From the NCBI GenBank assembly GCA_944472155.2, contig OX235279.1, forward strand, positions 142,200,920 through 142,264,919: a stretch of 64,000 nucleotides of DNA. Direction: 5' to 3'. Below the pieces are notes generated by a model. That model saw only the letters and a list, made by a program, of their open reading frames with translations, was not told the origin of the DNA and searched no databases. Source of the DNA: Trichobilharzia szidati. Lineage: Eukaryota > Platyhelminthes > Trematoda > Strigeidida > Schistosomatidae. The stretch's first letter is position 1. Each line of letters starts with the position of its first letter. This document shows positions 1-12,300 of this stretch, piece by piece. The position numbers were made by a program, and so were the translations under genes.

Positions 1-905
1 ACATCTCCACACACCATAATTTCACATCGTAACTGGAGGCTTCTATACAGAAACGAACTACAACCAACCCCTGTCTAAGGAGAGAACTACATCAGACAAT
101 ACCGAAAACATACACACTCATGAATAATCTCCATTCAGACATCAACAGGAAACAAAACAAGGATTTCGGTGAAGAGGCTCTCTACGCCGAATTCATCCTT
201 CCCCTCAGCTGCACAATCACATTCATATTCAATTTTCAAATAGAAGAGGGTAGTGAGTGACAAAAGTGGTGTGTTGTCATAGTGATTGCTGTTAATACTA
301 GTCAATGCATAAATCGAGTTGAATAAGAGTGTGTTAGGGTTGAGTAGTAAGATGAATGATTTAATGGATGAGTTGTAATCACGATGCACATAGAAACGGG
401 AGGAAAATATGGAGCTGTGTAAGAATTGTGAAGAGGTACAAGATGTATAAGGAGTTGGAGAGTCAGACGAACGAGCAAGCAAACGAAAAGCAAGTTGGTA
501 GAAGTCAACAGGTCTGTCATCACGATTCTAAATGTGGTTGAATAATTCTCTTTTCCATGCATATCTCCAGTTTCTCTATCTCAATGGCTAGATCTTCAGC
601 AGTGTGTAGGAGACGAAAGCGTATCTCCCATTAACCGGACATGATTAAGATGAAATACAATTTGTAGTGTCATTATTTTATCAGTGTAATTTATTTACTC
701 CTAAAGGACATTATACGTGCATAAGTTGATGCATATTGAGTCGCTTTGAAAATTACACAAGTAATTTCTTGTATTGAAGTTTATAGTTGGGATCGTCCTC
801 AGAACAAACAGTTATTCCATTGATGGAAAAAATCACATATCTCACTTCACATTGAAGTCACCACTACATATGTCATCTGGCAGGGCATTGAATACTTCTC
901 AATCA
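1..905 (-). repeat. repeat F copy 1 (inverted relative to copy 2), cut by window edge
   Basis: Reverse-complement match to 4590-5484 over nearly its whole length, with scattered substitutions and small indels. Landmarks are the CACCATAATTTCACATCG start, the GAATTCATCC segment near 190 and the GATCGTCCTCAG block near 790. Both copies keep a similar 86-codon frame, but nothing recognisable is encoded. The family is unidentified and may extend left of base 1. Confidence 0.8.
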
Positions 906-1702
906 AAGTAGCTACATTAAAGGTGCCTAATCTCAGTACTGTTGTCATATCTGCAGTGTGTTTAGCTATGAACGAAAACTTATTCAGTTTTAGGAGTTTA
1001 AAGTGTTTTTCCAAGCCATTCAAGTGTGTGGTCTTCCACATTCTCGAAATATTTTGTTTATTTCAATTGACCTTCCGTTTCTTCATTCTTATATAAACTC
1101 AGTTGACGAGTAGATCTGTGGGTAGAGTGTTTTTGAAATGTATATTGAGCATGTACATCACGTGATTCCTAGACAGTTAAACTACCAATGAACACTTAAT
1201 AGTGCCGTATTTTAAATCAATTTGGCTAGAAAAATTGTCTGACTGTCCAGTTAATTAATGTAGATAATGAAGATATGTGCACTCATATAATAATAATTAG
1301 TTATGTTATATGCATACTTACAAAATGTGGTCTTTTTCTTGTTTAAATAATTAAAAATATCATGTGTGAACTTTAAGTGAACCCTACATATTTTTTGAAA
1401 AATAATAATTGGTTGATCGAATGATAAACTAATTAACTGAGAGTGCAGAATGAATTCCCTAATTGATCTGAGCCATATGTAAGGAGAAAGAGATAGAGAG
1501 AGAGAGAGAAAAGAAAGGGAATTCAAAAATGCGTAAAACCACAGACATAAGAATAACTTACGTAGTAAGTAGAACAATAAATTCAAAGTTCATTATTCAT
1601 TTTGTAATCAGTAAAGCAAGAAAGCAAAAAATAGAAGGAAGAGGATTTTATTTGAATGGATTAAATCGACTTTGCTTGTAACTGTAAAACTACAATTCAG
1701 TT
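906..1702. other. AT-rich spacer, no gene recognised
   Basis: Contains a short GA microsatellite near 1494-1510 and a TATATAAA at about 1091, too far from the 1703 ORF to call a promoter. No other supported feature. Confidence 0.5.
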
Positions 1703-2221
1703 ATGCTGCTGCTGTCTATTCTCTTTGCAATATACTTGATGTGTATTAATGACAATGAATCGAATGCTACCAATGTGAAGTATCTTTATTGGCATAGTGA
1801 TGGTAAACATGGAGTTGATATTGAATCCAATTTTGACTTTGCTAAAATGTTAAAAGAAAGAATGTATGCATCTAGAAGAAGACGAAAGAAACATGGTTAT
1901 GGTTATAAACTGAAAAAGAAATCGTCAAGTAAACTACTTAGCGGTGAATTCAGCGGAGAGGATTCTAGTGCGACGGATAAAAAAGATTCGAATGTCGATA
2001 ACACACCGAGTGAAAGTCATCAATACGGTACCTCAATAGTCATCACGCATAATAGATATTCAACAACAATTGATGGAAAGACTAAAACTGATGAAGAAGG
2101 AAGTTTCCGAGAAGAAGATTACGGTGAAAATGATCCAATCCCATCGATTGTAAGACATCCGACAGATGAATCTGATCTCGCACTACCGGAGTTCACTGAT
2201 TTCTTTGGTGGATTATTTTAA
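1703..2221 (+). CDS. predicted small secreted protein, 172 codons, intronless, function unknown
   Basis: The ATG at 1703 opens a 172-residue frame ending in TAA. Residues 2-15 are hydrophobic (LLLSILFAIYLMCI) and fit a signal peptide. NAT at 21-23 is a potential N-glycosylation site. Residues 51-77 are strongly basic, with RRRRKK at 58-63 resembling a furin-type processing site. Residues 81-172 are acidic and Ser/Asp/Glu-rich, ending DFFGGLF. No known domain is recognised. An AG (TTCAG) two bases before the ATG could be a cis- or trans-splice acceptor. No AATAAA is seen within 100 bases after the stop. The neighbours are two inverted copies of a repeat. It may be nested in an upstream hemicentin intron or stand free. 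It could be a chance ORF, but the length, the signal-like start and the charge pattern argue for a gene. Confidence 0.55.
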   Translation: MLLLSILFAIYLMCINDNESNATNVKYLYWHSDGKHGVDIESNFDFAKMLKERMYASRRRRKKHGYGYKLKKKSSSKLLSGEFSGEDSSATDKKDSNVDNTPSESHQYGTSIVITHNRYSTTIDGKTKTDEEGSFREEDYGENDPIPSIVRHPTDESDLALPEFTDFFGGLF

Positions 2222-4589
2222 TGAAAAAAAAAATTGTCGTGTCATTTTGGACATATTTACATGTTCGCACATTTTTTAAAATTCGATTTTCATGAAATAT
2301 AATAATATACTGTTCTTGCAATGTGACATTGAGTTCGACTGCCTATCGACAGGGAAAGCAACAACTAAACATGAGGCGAAGATTAGATTTATTGTAAGCA
2401 TGGGATTTCTGTACTGTGACAAAGTGAAACTCCACATTGGGAAAGTTTATATAAGACAGTACTGAGATATAATCTGGTCCTATAACTTCCAATGTTTTTT
2501 GTAGTAGAAGTTTGCATATGTGCATGATTGGCGCTGATTCATCTCTACAAAACGTGTTGGGGAGGGATTTAATGGGCAGTGATTAATCTACCTGTCCACC
2601 TGATACTTAATTATAAAGGCTGTTATCTTCTTCTACCAGAATGAAAGGTGATGTAATAGAGTATGTGCTGTAATAATTGATTTTTTTCCATCTTCCATCA
2701 TCCTAGACCTAAACTAAACTCCTGCGTTCTGATAAACTAAAGAGTCTTGGTCGGCTGGTTTCACTTGTGTATTTGATTTTGCAGTTATCACTTGGTATTC
2801 GGTAAATTATATCATTTCCCCTGGTTAGGTCAGTTGAAAAACCTCACAACAAAGTCTGTCTCCTACTTAGTTGGTAGGTTTAAATGCTACCCTAATTGCA
2901 GACTTATTTAAAACGTTAAACAGGGATTCAGATATGCATTACTTATATGGAAGTATTAACTTCCTTATCAGCCATATTATGATTATTATTTACACTGATA
3001 CCTTTATTTTTCTTTGCTCATTGACACTTTTTGAATGTACTTCGGTGGAGAATTGTTAGGCAGTAATATTTCCCTTATTCGGTTTATTTCCTCATTTAAA
3101 TTCCCTAAATCAGTGATCAAACTCCATGGTTGATTACATAAAGGTTTAAATAGACTGAAGTAACTGGGTCAATCATATCTTTAAACAGACGAAGTTTTTC
3201 TCAGAGTGAATTAGTAGATTCAAATGCCGTCATGATTCCAGGGTGTAATTTCTTGTATGGCAATATATTCTCAGTCATAACTGTCACTTACAGTGCCTTT
3301 CGCAAATTTTCTTGAGTCTTCGCACTTTCATGAGCGCTAAATGCATACAGCATGAATGACGAAATACCGATCCTGGATAAATACTTGAAATATATAATCC
3401 CACTTTTATAACAGTGTAACACTGTTCACTCTGTCGAATTAAACTTATCTAAGCAGGAGGCAGAAGAAACTTATAACAAGAGGCTTGAAGGAAGATGTAT
3501 AGATATTAAAACACAGATCACTGAGCCGTGTTTAAAATTACACAATGTGCAGAGTTATGCTGCTAAAGGGAATAATTTTAAAGCTTTTATTTGCAGTAAA
3601 TGAATGTATAAACATTTTGACCGTAAGTGTTACAAATTCCCTAGAATGATTGTACTATACATGAATGATTGTGATTAAAGTCTATATTGTATTCCATCAG
3701 ATTATGAATTTCATATGAATAAGGTAAAACTTAAACAGGATTGCTGCAGAAAAGTAGACGGTAGCGGGCAAATGAAATTGAATCGAAGTAGATAATGCGA
3801 GGTATGACAATTCTGAGTTTTAAGTAAATTTTAAATGTACTTAGACACAGAATTAAGCGATTCTGATAAAAAATCAAAGATAATATGGGCTAGGCAGAAA
3901 CGTCCATTGTGTGTTGAAGGTTAGAATTAAACAGTTTTTTGTACATGTCCCTTTAAAGTTCCTTTATTCCAACGTAGACAAAGGTAGTGACAGAGACTGC
4001 AACTGTTTCAACTAGATGAAGCGTTTGGGTGCTTTTGTTCTAATTATTGTCGCATATTTTGCGTGTCTTTGAGGAGCTCGAAGTCTAGCCTCTTTCAGAA
4101 AATTGGTAGGATCACAGTGGCAAAAAAACAAAACAGAGAATGACTGGTCTGTATTTGAATTTAAGCGCAGTATATTCTTTGATTTGATAATTTGTTGTAA
4201 CTGAAGGCAGTTTTGTGTCGCTTAAGTACACAAACTTATTATTTAACTATGGACTTAAAGAGTGAGTTAATGAAAAGAATATTGTTCGTTCTATAATCTC
4301 TGTTCACGTCTATAAGTTTATCGAATTCTTGGGAAGAAATCTGTTATTCCGTTTACGATGAACTTTATTCTATTTATACCCTTGTTGATTTCACATAAAT
4401 AATTGACTGAATAAATTCATACGGTAAGATACGTTCTAGGCGCTATACCCTACAGTTTAACATAATTAGTTTTGTTATGTACATTGATGAAATCTTATGT
4501 TTAATGGTCTTGTAATTTTACGTATCACAAACGAAATCGGAGAGATTTTTCATGTGGCTACGCTCTCTACGTTAGATGACTTAAATGAA
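2222..4589. other. AT-rich noncoding stretch, nothing recognised
   Basis: I searched for Ig, vWA and TSP1 motifs with flanking splice sites and found none. Short frames here have no recognisable content. Confidence 0.5.
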
Positions 4590-5484
4590 AAGTATTCACT
4601 GCCCTGTCAGACAACGCATGTAGTGGTTACTTCAGTGTGAGGTGAGATATCTGATATTTTCCATCAATGGAATAACTGTTTGTCCTGAGGACGATCTCAA
4701 CTAAAACATTCAATATTAGAAAGTACATGAGTAATTTTCAGAGCGACTCAGTATAAATTAACCTATGCATGTATAATGTCCTTTAGGAGGATATAAATTG
4801 CACTGATAAAATGATGACACTACAAATTGAATTTAATCTAAAGCATGTCCGGTTAATGAGAAATACGCTTTCGTCTCCCACACACTGCTGAAGCTCTAGC
4901 CATTGAGGTAGATAAACTGGAGATATGCATGGAAAAGAGAATTATTCAACCACTTCCACCATCGTGGTGACGGACCTGTTGACCTCTACTAACTTGTTCT
5001 TCGTTTTCTTCTGCGTTCGTTTGTCTTTCCAACTCCTTATACATCTTGTACCTCTTCACAAATCTTACACAGCTTCATATTTTCTTCTCGTTTCTATGTG
5101 CGTCGTGATTACAACTCATCCACTGAATCATTCATCTTATTGCTCAACCTTAACACACTCTTATTCAACTCCATTCATGCATTGACTAGTATTAACAGCA
5201 ATCACTATGACAACCAACCACTTTTGTGACTCATTAGGCTCTTCTATGGAAAAATTGAATATAAATATGATTGGGCAACTGAAGCGAAGGATGAATTCGG
5301 TGTAGAGAGTCTCTTCACTGAACTCCTTGTTTGTTTCGGTTGATGTCTAGATTGAGATTATTCATGAGTGTGTATGTTTTCAGTATTGTCCGATGTAGTT
5401 TTCTCCTTAGATAGGGGTTGGATGTAGTTCGTTTCTCTATAGAAGCCTCCAGTTACGATGTGAAATGATGGTGTGTGGAGAAGT
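4590..5484 (+). repeat. repeat F copy 2
   Basis: Inverted partner of 1-905. The 86-codon frame at 4925-5185 matches the 302-562 minus-strand frame at most positions. That could be preserved coding or simply recent common origin. A third, short relic with the same core (GGCGAATTCATTC) lies near 27000. Confidence 0.8.
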
Positions 5485-8244
5485 ATTCAAGGGTGAATGA
5501 ACTTTTTGCGAATATTCATAAAATCGGAGTGGTCAAATTGATAGTAATAATCGTAGTTATAATAATAATAATAGTGTTTTAGGAATGAACTTCATTGTAA
5601 ACTGTGACCAACTAGATAACCACTGGTAGATTTAGTTTCTGTATGAGAATTTCATCAATGAACCAATAAATTTGGAATGCATTTATGTCTGACTTGCATT
5701 TGATGATGACTTTCAATACAAGGTGGTCACCACATATTGTTTTCAGTGACTCAGTATTGTAAGAGTCGGATGATACCATTCACCATTCAACTTGATGGTT
5801 GCATCTCTTGACGATGTCACGGAGTTAGTGAATGTGTAGTGTTGGAAAATCTAAAAGTGTTCTCCAGTGGTTCTTTTGTTTTCTGGGTTTCCATCTTCGT
5901 GACATTGTGGCTGTCTGTGTGATGTCGAATGCGAATCAAGTAAGTGATACCGTTGGTTAATTTTGTGGAATTCGACGTGATACTTGTGAGACATCATCTC
6001 AATGAATCATCACGCTTTGAGCAGATTTGACTGATTGGTGCAATTACTTGGTTTTCAGGGAGTGTGTCTTTGGTTTTTGAATCCTTATGGACATATTTCA
6101 CTCTAGGGAACTGGGTATTATCAAATGTTATGAGATGATAAGTGTGTCTTATGAGTTTGCTACTTGAGAGGCCCAATCAAGTCTGATTCAGCTCAAAATG
6201 GAACATATGTTGTCTAACTGGGTTGGATATATTCTTCATATGCAATAATTTATGATTTTAGACTTCAGTGCTTTTTTATTCATTGGCACCAAGTACGCTT
6301 TAATGCGTAAAATTTTGTGTTTGTTGTTTATGTTAGAATAACTTCGTTAGTAGCAGCTAATGTTTTTTACTCACACGTTTCGTAACACTGGTATATTTTT
6401 TGGTGACAATATGTGCTTCTGCTTATTGTTGAAGAATAATGAAGTGAAGTAATTGTATAGGTGGTGGTAGTTACTAGTTGAAGAAGTAGGATCTTGGTTA
6501 TTACCAGTACACCGTAATAATTTGTACGCATTTGATTGAAGTCGGCTAAATTGAAGAGTTTTAGAGACCATATAATTATTGTCAGTTATCCTGATGTAGC
6601 TTGTCCAAATCCTTCTGCCGCCTAGATTCGCATTTCACTTTAGTCAACAACTGTTTGTGGTCTGACGAACCTGGGCTATTCCAGTTATTTTCACCACCGT
6701 AGAATACACTGATTTTGATACACCGACACATGTGTGCATACACGCTTAACACTGATATGATGACTAGGCTAGGTTGTTTATGTGAGTGAGGTATAAGCTT
6801 ATAATAGATGGTGGCTGTAACTGCCGGTTTGGCTTTGATTGTAGGAGCTGTGGACATGTGGGATGTTACTGAGTTTTTCAGCTACACTGAAACAGTCCTA
6901 TCCAAATCCTATTTCATTTATAACCTAGAGTATTGGAATAGTCTAGTGGTATGATGAATACAACTAGTCCAGGAGTTGTCAGAGTGCAGGTGATTGATTG
7001 TGTAACATGCCAAGTAATGTAAAATATTAAAAAATTTGTTGCTGAACAAAAGGACTGAGAAAACACTCAGTCTATTTCTGTATGCACAGTGTTAAGATAA
7101 CAAAAAGAACTGAAGGAAATTGTGAAATCCAACTTTAATTTATTCATTTTTCTGATGGCATTAGACACGTTATAGTAAGCCGTTGAAACACAGGATAATT
7201 TGTTGACATACTAATCTGAATGTGTTAAACAGTCATCCATTTATTCTGAAGAACTTCGCCTGTACCTCAATCACTCTTTTACTCTCATTCGAAAATAACT
7301 GTTTATTTATTAGGGTGCATAATCGTATTTTATGTATCAAAGTTATTCATATGTTAGCGATAATAATTGGGACATGAGCGTATGACAAACATATGTATAT
7401 ACTTAGCAATGCGCTTTCAATTCAACGTTCAGTGTCGCTATCCTGTTATCACAATAGTTGTGTTAGTGGACAGCAATCGACTACAAAGCTGAATTTTGTT
7501 TATGGTATATTTATTAACAAGGCTACAGATCTCAGGTTGTAAGACGAGTGCAAATATCACATGAACACTAAAGTCAAGGTTACTGCATCAGCCAATGACA
7601 TGATCATAAATCATTAGTCATCATGTGATCGGATCAACATGCAAGCTACGTAGCAAAAAAAGCTTTACTACATTTACACGAACCGTAGTCGCCGTACTAC
7701 CAGGACATTTTATCCTGTAAAGGACTTCACAAACTCAACAAGATGTGCGGTTCCACGATGAGCCATGTGTTTACACTAATTAAGTATTTGCTACCCTTTA
7801 AACATACTGAATGAAAGACCTTCGTACAATTCTTGTAACGTACATTCAACTACAAGCATATGTAAGTTCATGAAACAGTACTGATGGTGACTTTAACCTG
7901 GTTTAACCAGCCTGCAGTATTGTGTATTGATATAATTTTCGGTGAAAAGACTTTTATTATTGCTTCTGTCCTAATATAGATTCCCTGAAATTTTGTCTCC
8001 CTTGATCTCAAGACGAATAAAAGAATTCTTCTTTGCAAAATTTGAGCGTTTATTTTCTTTCATATTAAATTTTTATCAGATATATCACACAGTTAAACAG
8101 TATTATTTACTGGATGACGTTTTGAACACAACCTATTCTTCATAATCATGTCAAATATGATATGGAATTACACACTACCACAGTGCCCAAGCTTTACACA
8201 TATATTAATTTATTTTATATATGTCCAAACCAAGTTCACTTTTA
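5485..8244. other. noncoding stretch, nothing recognised
   Basis: Starts with an AATAAT-type simple repeat near 5560. The 60-91 codon minus-strand frames at 5994-6857 show no known motif. No hemicentin exon was found here. Confidence 0.5.
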
Positions 8245-8282
8245 AAGGTTTGAAAAAATTTGGGCATTGGGTATGTGATATT

Positions 8283-8654
8283 CATTATAATAAAGGTTTT
8301 TGTATTTCCCAATGAATGAAAAACAAAAGGATATTGTTGTTTTTACTGACGTTTCGCTATTTAATGCTAATAGCTTTATCAAAGTATTATTAAACCGGAA
8401 TTTGCAAAATCTCAGCATATATATAACAAACAGTTAGGGGACATATTGAAAGTAAAAATATGTCCCTTTAACTTGACCAAAGTCTATTTCTCACCCCCTA
8501 ACTGTTTGTTATATATATGTGCTGAGATTTTGTAAACTCCGGTTTAATAATACTTTGATAAAGCTATTAGCATTAAATAGCGAAATGTCAGTAAAAACAA
8601 CAATATCCTTTTGTTTTTCATTCATTGGGAAATACAAAAACCTTTATTATAATG
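8283..8654. repeat. foldback element: 158-bp inverted arms around a 56-nt loop
   Basis: Arms at 8283-8440 and 8497-8654 are almost perfect reverse complements. The loop 8441-8496 begins with a smaller hairpin (GACATATT...AATATGTCCC). TATT flanks both outer ends. A degraded relative at 62225-62412 matches the left arm and also about 35 bases outside it (GGGCATTGGGTATG...). The mobile unit may therefore start near 8245 and the right arm be a shorter inverted copy. It encodes no protein. Confidence 0.85.
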
Positions 8655-9073
8655 TATTAATTTATCTCCTTTTGTTTTCTGTCTTCTCTTGAAGTATCCA
8701 TTGTCAGTGAGATACATGCCAACATTGTTTCCTAAATTCCCTTATTAAGTATCCTATCTAAGTCACGCTCGTAGTTGAGCGGATAAACGTGGAGGTTTGA
8801 TATTGACTAGAACTTCAGGTAGTCTGAGACTGATGACAACTTGTGGAGCCAAAACCCAGTCATGGCTCTATCAACTGGGATGTGAGACCCACTCAGTCTC
8901 TTACAAATCTCAGTAAAGTAGTGTTCTAGTAACTTAGATACCAGTGACTTGAGTCCGAATGAGGCCCCAGTCCCCCTTCCAACTTCTATTATTACCCTTT
9001 TGCCTCAAGATAGATAAGGTTAGTAAATTCATATCAACCAATCTATTTATTCATACATTTTCTTTTCTTTTAG
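8655..9073. other. intronic/intergenic stretch before first recognised hemicentin exon
   Basis: Ends in the T-rich tract that forms the acceptor at 9074. Nothing else recognised. Confidence 0.5.
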
Positions 9074-9349
9074 CGCCACCATCTATTAGATTTTCTAGTA
9101 CCGAAGGAGAACACAATGTTGCACTTGGATCTAATTTAGCTTTATTCTGTGTTGCATCTGGTCACCCTCTGCCTAAAATTACATGGACTAGAGACGGCAA
9201 ACCGATTGCCGGTGCAAAACATACTATCAGTGATGACAGTATTCACTTAAGATTAACTGATGTTGAAGAAAATGATGCTGGTCGATATGCCTGTCATGTG
9301 ATGAGTGAATATGGTCAAGTTTCAAAATCTTTCGATGTAAAAGTAACGT
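9074..9349 (+). CDS. HMCN1: hemicentin exon 1 of window: Ig domain 1 (single exon)
   Basis: The acceptor is a T-rich tract ending in TTTTAG and the donor is GTAAGT; both ends are phase 1. The 92 codons hold one complete I-set Ig domain: first Cys in ALFCVASG, core Trp in KITWTRDG, and the tyrosine-corner motif DAGRYAC with the second Cys. The first codon needs one base from an upstream exon, so this is an internal exon and not the gene start. An in-frame ATG 115 bases upstream is intronic. Confidence 0.92.
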
Positions 9350-12300
9350 GTAAGTTGTTTGTATTTTGAGTAAAATAACAGTTCATGATACTTATGGCAT
9401 TCAACGTGTTTGACAATTTCTATGTACTTATTGTTTAACTACATAGTTTGCAGACATTATTCTGTGGTTCATGCAAACCATTTCATTGAACGTATATTGA
9501 TTAATTAAGTTATGTTTACATGAATCTCAGCGATATTAGAATAAGTAGTTCTAACGTTTCTTCCCACAGACTGCTCAGAACTTCTTCATAAAAAATATCA
9601 GACTTAAAATATGCAAGGTGTATATCAATGAAAGGTCACCTCTTGTATTCAGAGTCTTTGGAAAATCATATCTGAGTTTTGAATAATCTTATTTGCTCTA
9701 ATATTCATTATTTCCCTGAAGAGATTCGGACCGGTTTACAGAACAAGACTTTTGGAATTATTTATTTCAATATCTTTGGGATTTTTATAGTTTTTATATA
9801 TGTCTACTTTCACTCAGCGCCCAATTTTTGTAGAACTAGTTAGCCAGAGTTCATATAAATCATTTTATATAACTCCTGTATAGGGAAATTGAAATTAATA
9901 AACGAAATACAATCCTAAAATGCAGCACACTAAAGGTATTCAAACAGAAAGCTTTATTACTTTCTACTTATCCCTTACTTGAAAGTAAGCGTGATATTCA
10001 GCGTATAAATGATGGTTAACGCAACAGTATTTACATACATTTCACATAATAGACATACACCGACATACTTGTACTTCGCGCTCTGGGATTTTCATTACCG
10101 ATTTTGAAATAAACTATGAACTCATAAAATAGATTAGATATGATAGTGTTTTGTTCTACCGGTTATTCTTGCTTAGCATACAATGCTTGAACGTTTTTGA
10201 TTGGCCGATACATATGACAGCCTTGTCATCACCAATGCATTATTTCCAGGAAACAACAGTCATTTCTATTTGAGGTTTACTTCGAAATACAGAAAACATC
10301 AGCGAATGTCAGAATATCTCACATCAAATATAGTTTTAATAACTGGTACAAAATATATCACTGTGGGGATTGTCATTTTATGCATTCCAGGTTATTGACA
10401 CTTCTATGCTATAGTCACCGGAAAATATTTATGGCGTGTCATGTGATAATTTGTCAGTCATTTCTGTCACAGCTGAATTTCGATTTTATGATTGCTCAGA
10501 AATCAACTGTAGTCGATAGATAGTCCCTCAGAGACACCGTTTCGTTGGGTTAAGTGTGCAGAGTGGTTAAATGGATGCATACAAAATTTCTGTGTATGTA
10601 GTTACCGACCTGTCACTCAAGGTACTTATACAATGTCGGAAAAAAACCAATCAGCAAAGCAAAACAAAAGTCACGATCCGATAGTCTAAAACAAGGTGTA
10701 TGTTTCAGAATTTTTGCCAATATGGGGAGTTGTATAAATGGTTACCGAAAATAGGGCTACAACGTACCAAATAATGGACCATGGCTTTCAGTTAAGCATG
10801 CATTTTGTCTTCGGGGAATTCAAAAACAAATAGTCTTCAGTATTTTGATAGTTGCATAGAATAGAAATTTTCTTTCATTTATAGCAGAATATAGATTGAA
10901 AACCATTTAAAGGATTGACCTGTAAATTGTCTGTACCATTGTACCGCCAAATGATAAACGTGGTTACAGAGTGTTGATTTTCAAAGTTTCAATTCTCCCG
11001 AGAATTTCACTTAAAACCTAAAGATTAATATAGGCAAGCTAGTTCATATGGGTACGAACCCCGGTGGGTGCGCACTGATGAAGAGCCCCAAACTAGGACG
11101 AAACAGCTGTCCAGTACTCCCAGCTGGTTTTCCAATGATTCTCTAACCTATGTCGGCTCATGATGAAATCCTGTAGCACATGAATGTTTGTTAAACGCAT
11201 TTTAAATAGTAACTATTCAATCACTGTTCACAATTCATTTGTAGATGGACCTAGACTGGATCCAGATGGTCAGTTACAATATAGCTTAGAACGTACTGTT
11301 GGAGCTAGTGCACTTCTCGAGTGTCTTGTGTCCGGCAATCCTCGAGTGAAAATCGAATGGTTTAAGGATGGTGTACCACTTGATCAGCTTTCTTACAGGT
11401 GAGTGATTTATTCACCATTGATAAATATTGTTTCATTATTATTAAGCAACTGTTTGGCGTCATTGGTGCTTCATAGCCTATTGAATATAGCTCTGCACTG
11501 TGTGAGTCGCATTATTATTTATAAGGTAGATCATACAGCTTTCTCAAACAAACAAACACATTATTTTAGTAATATTTTTACTAAAAATGTAAGTACTATT
11601 AGCAAAGATTACTGAATGAAAATATCGTTTGCAAAAACTTGGTCTCATGAGGATATTAATGATAAAGTCTTTTTCCTTTGCTTTCTGAGTGTAACATAGG
11701 GCTTCAAGCTTGAGCTTTGAAGTTCGATTAGCAGTGGTGCTTATTTCTCACGGGGTGGGATAGCTAGATTCATGCCCAACCTCCTCTCTTTACAGGGCTT
11801 ATTGCCGGTTAAACGAGGTCTAGAAGTGCGTCGGCCGGGGATCGAGTCCTAGACCACGTTAGTATTTGACAGGTGTCCTACCAGTGAACCACCCACGCAA
11901 ATCCATAGAAGTTACCACTTCCATTTAATGCAAACGCATCAGTAAAATTGACAAAGATGGTTGTTAACTCCCATTTTATGTTTGATATGGTTGTTGAATA
12001 AAATGGTTTTTACACGAATTGATTGGTGCACAGTGGTGAATGTAGCATTCTAATCCTAACCGTCACTCAGTATATGTCAATCGAATGTGCAGTGTGACCA
12101 CTACGCTAATCGACACAACATTACTGTGTACAGCGGTTTGTTAATAGATGTTAGGAGTTAGTTTATGGACGTACTTCTGGAGCAAGCTTTTGTGCTTGCA
12201 CCTGCAATATATATCTGCAAAGAAAACATTTGTATCTTTGAGTTTTCCAATATGTCTTGCTGATGAGCAACAGAAAACATGAAATATTAAGTTCAGCAGG

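Noticed and set aside
302..562. 86-codon frame shared by both repeat F copies as a gene
   Set aside because: Shared because the DNA is repeated; no known domain, and indels elsewhere in the element do not look coding-constrained. Kept only as a repeat.
1091..1098. TATATAAA as promoter of the 172-codon ORF
   Set aside because: It lies more than 600 bases upstream in AT-rich DNA where such strings are expected by chance.
1494..1510. GA microsatellite as a regulatory element
   Set aside because: Short simple repeat; no supporting context.
5994..6857. Minus-strand frames as LTR-retrotransposon or gene remnants
   Set aside because: No RT, integrase, protease or gag motif could be read in any frame.
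8283..8654. Foldback as a Rho-independent-type terminator or microRNA gene
   Set aside because: The arms are far too long and the unit has a repeat relative; bacterial-style terminators do not apply to this eukaryotic sequence.
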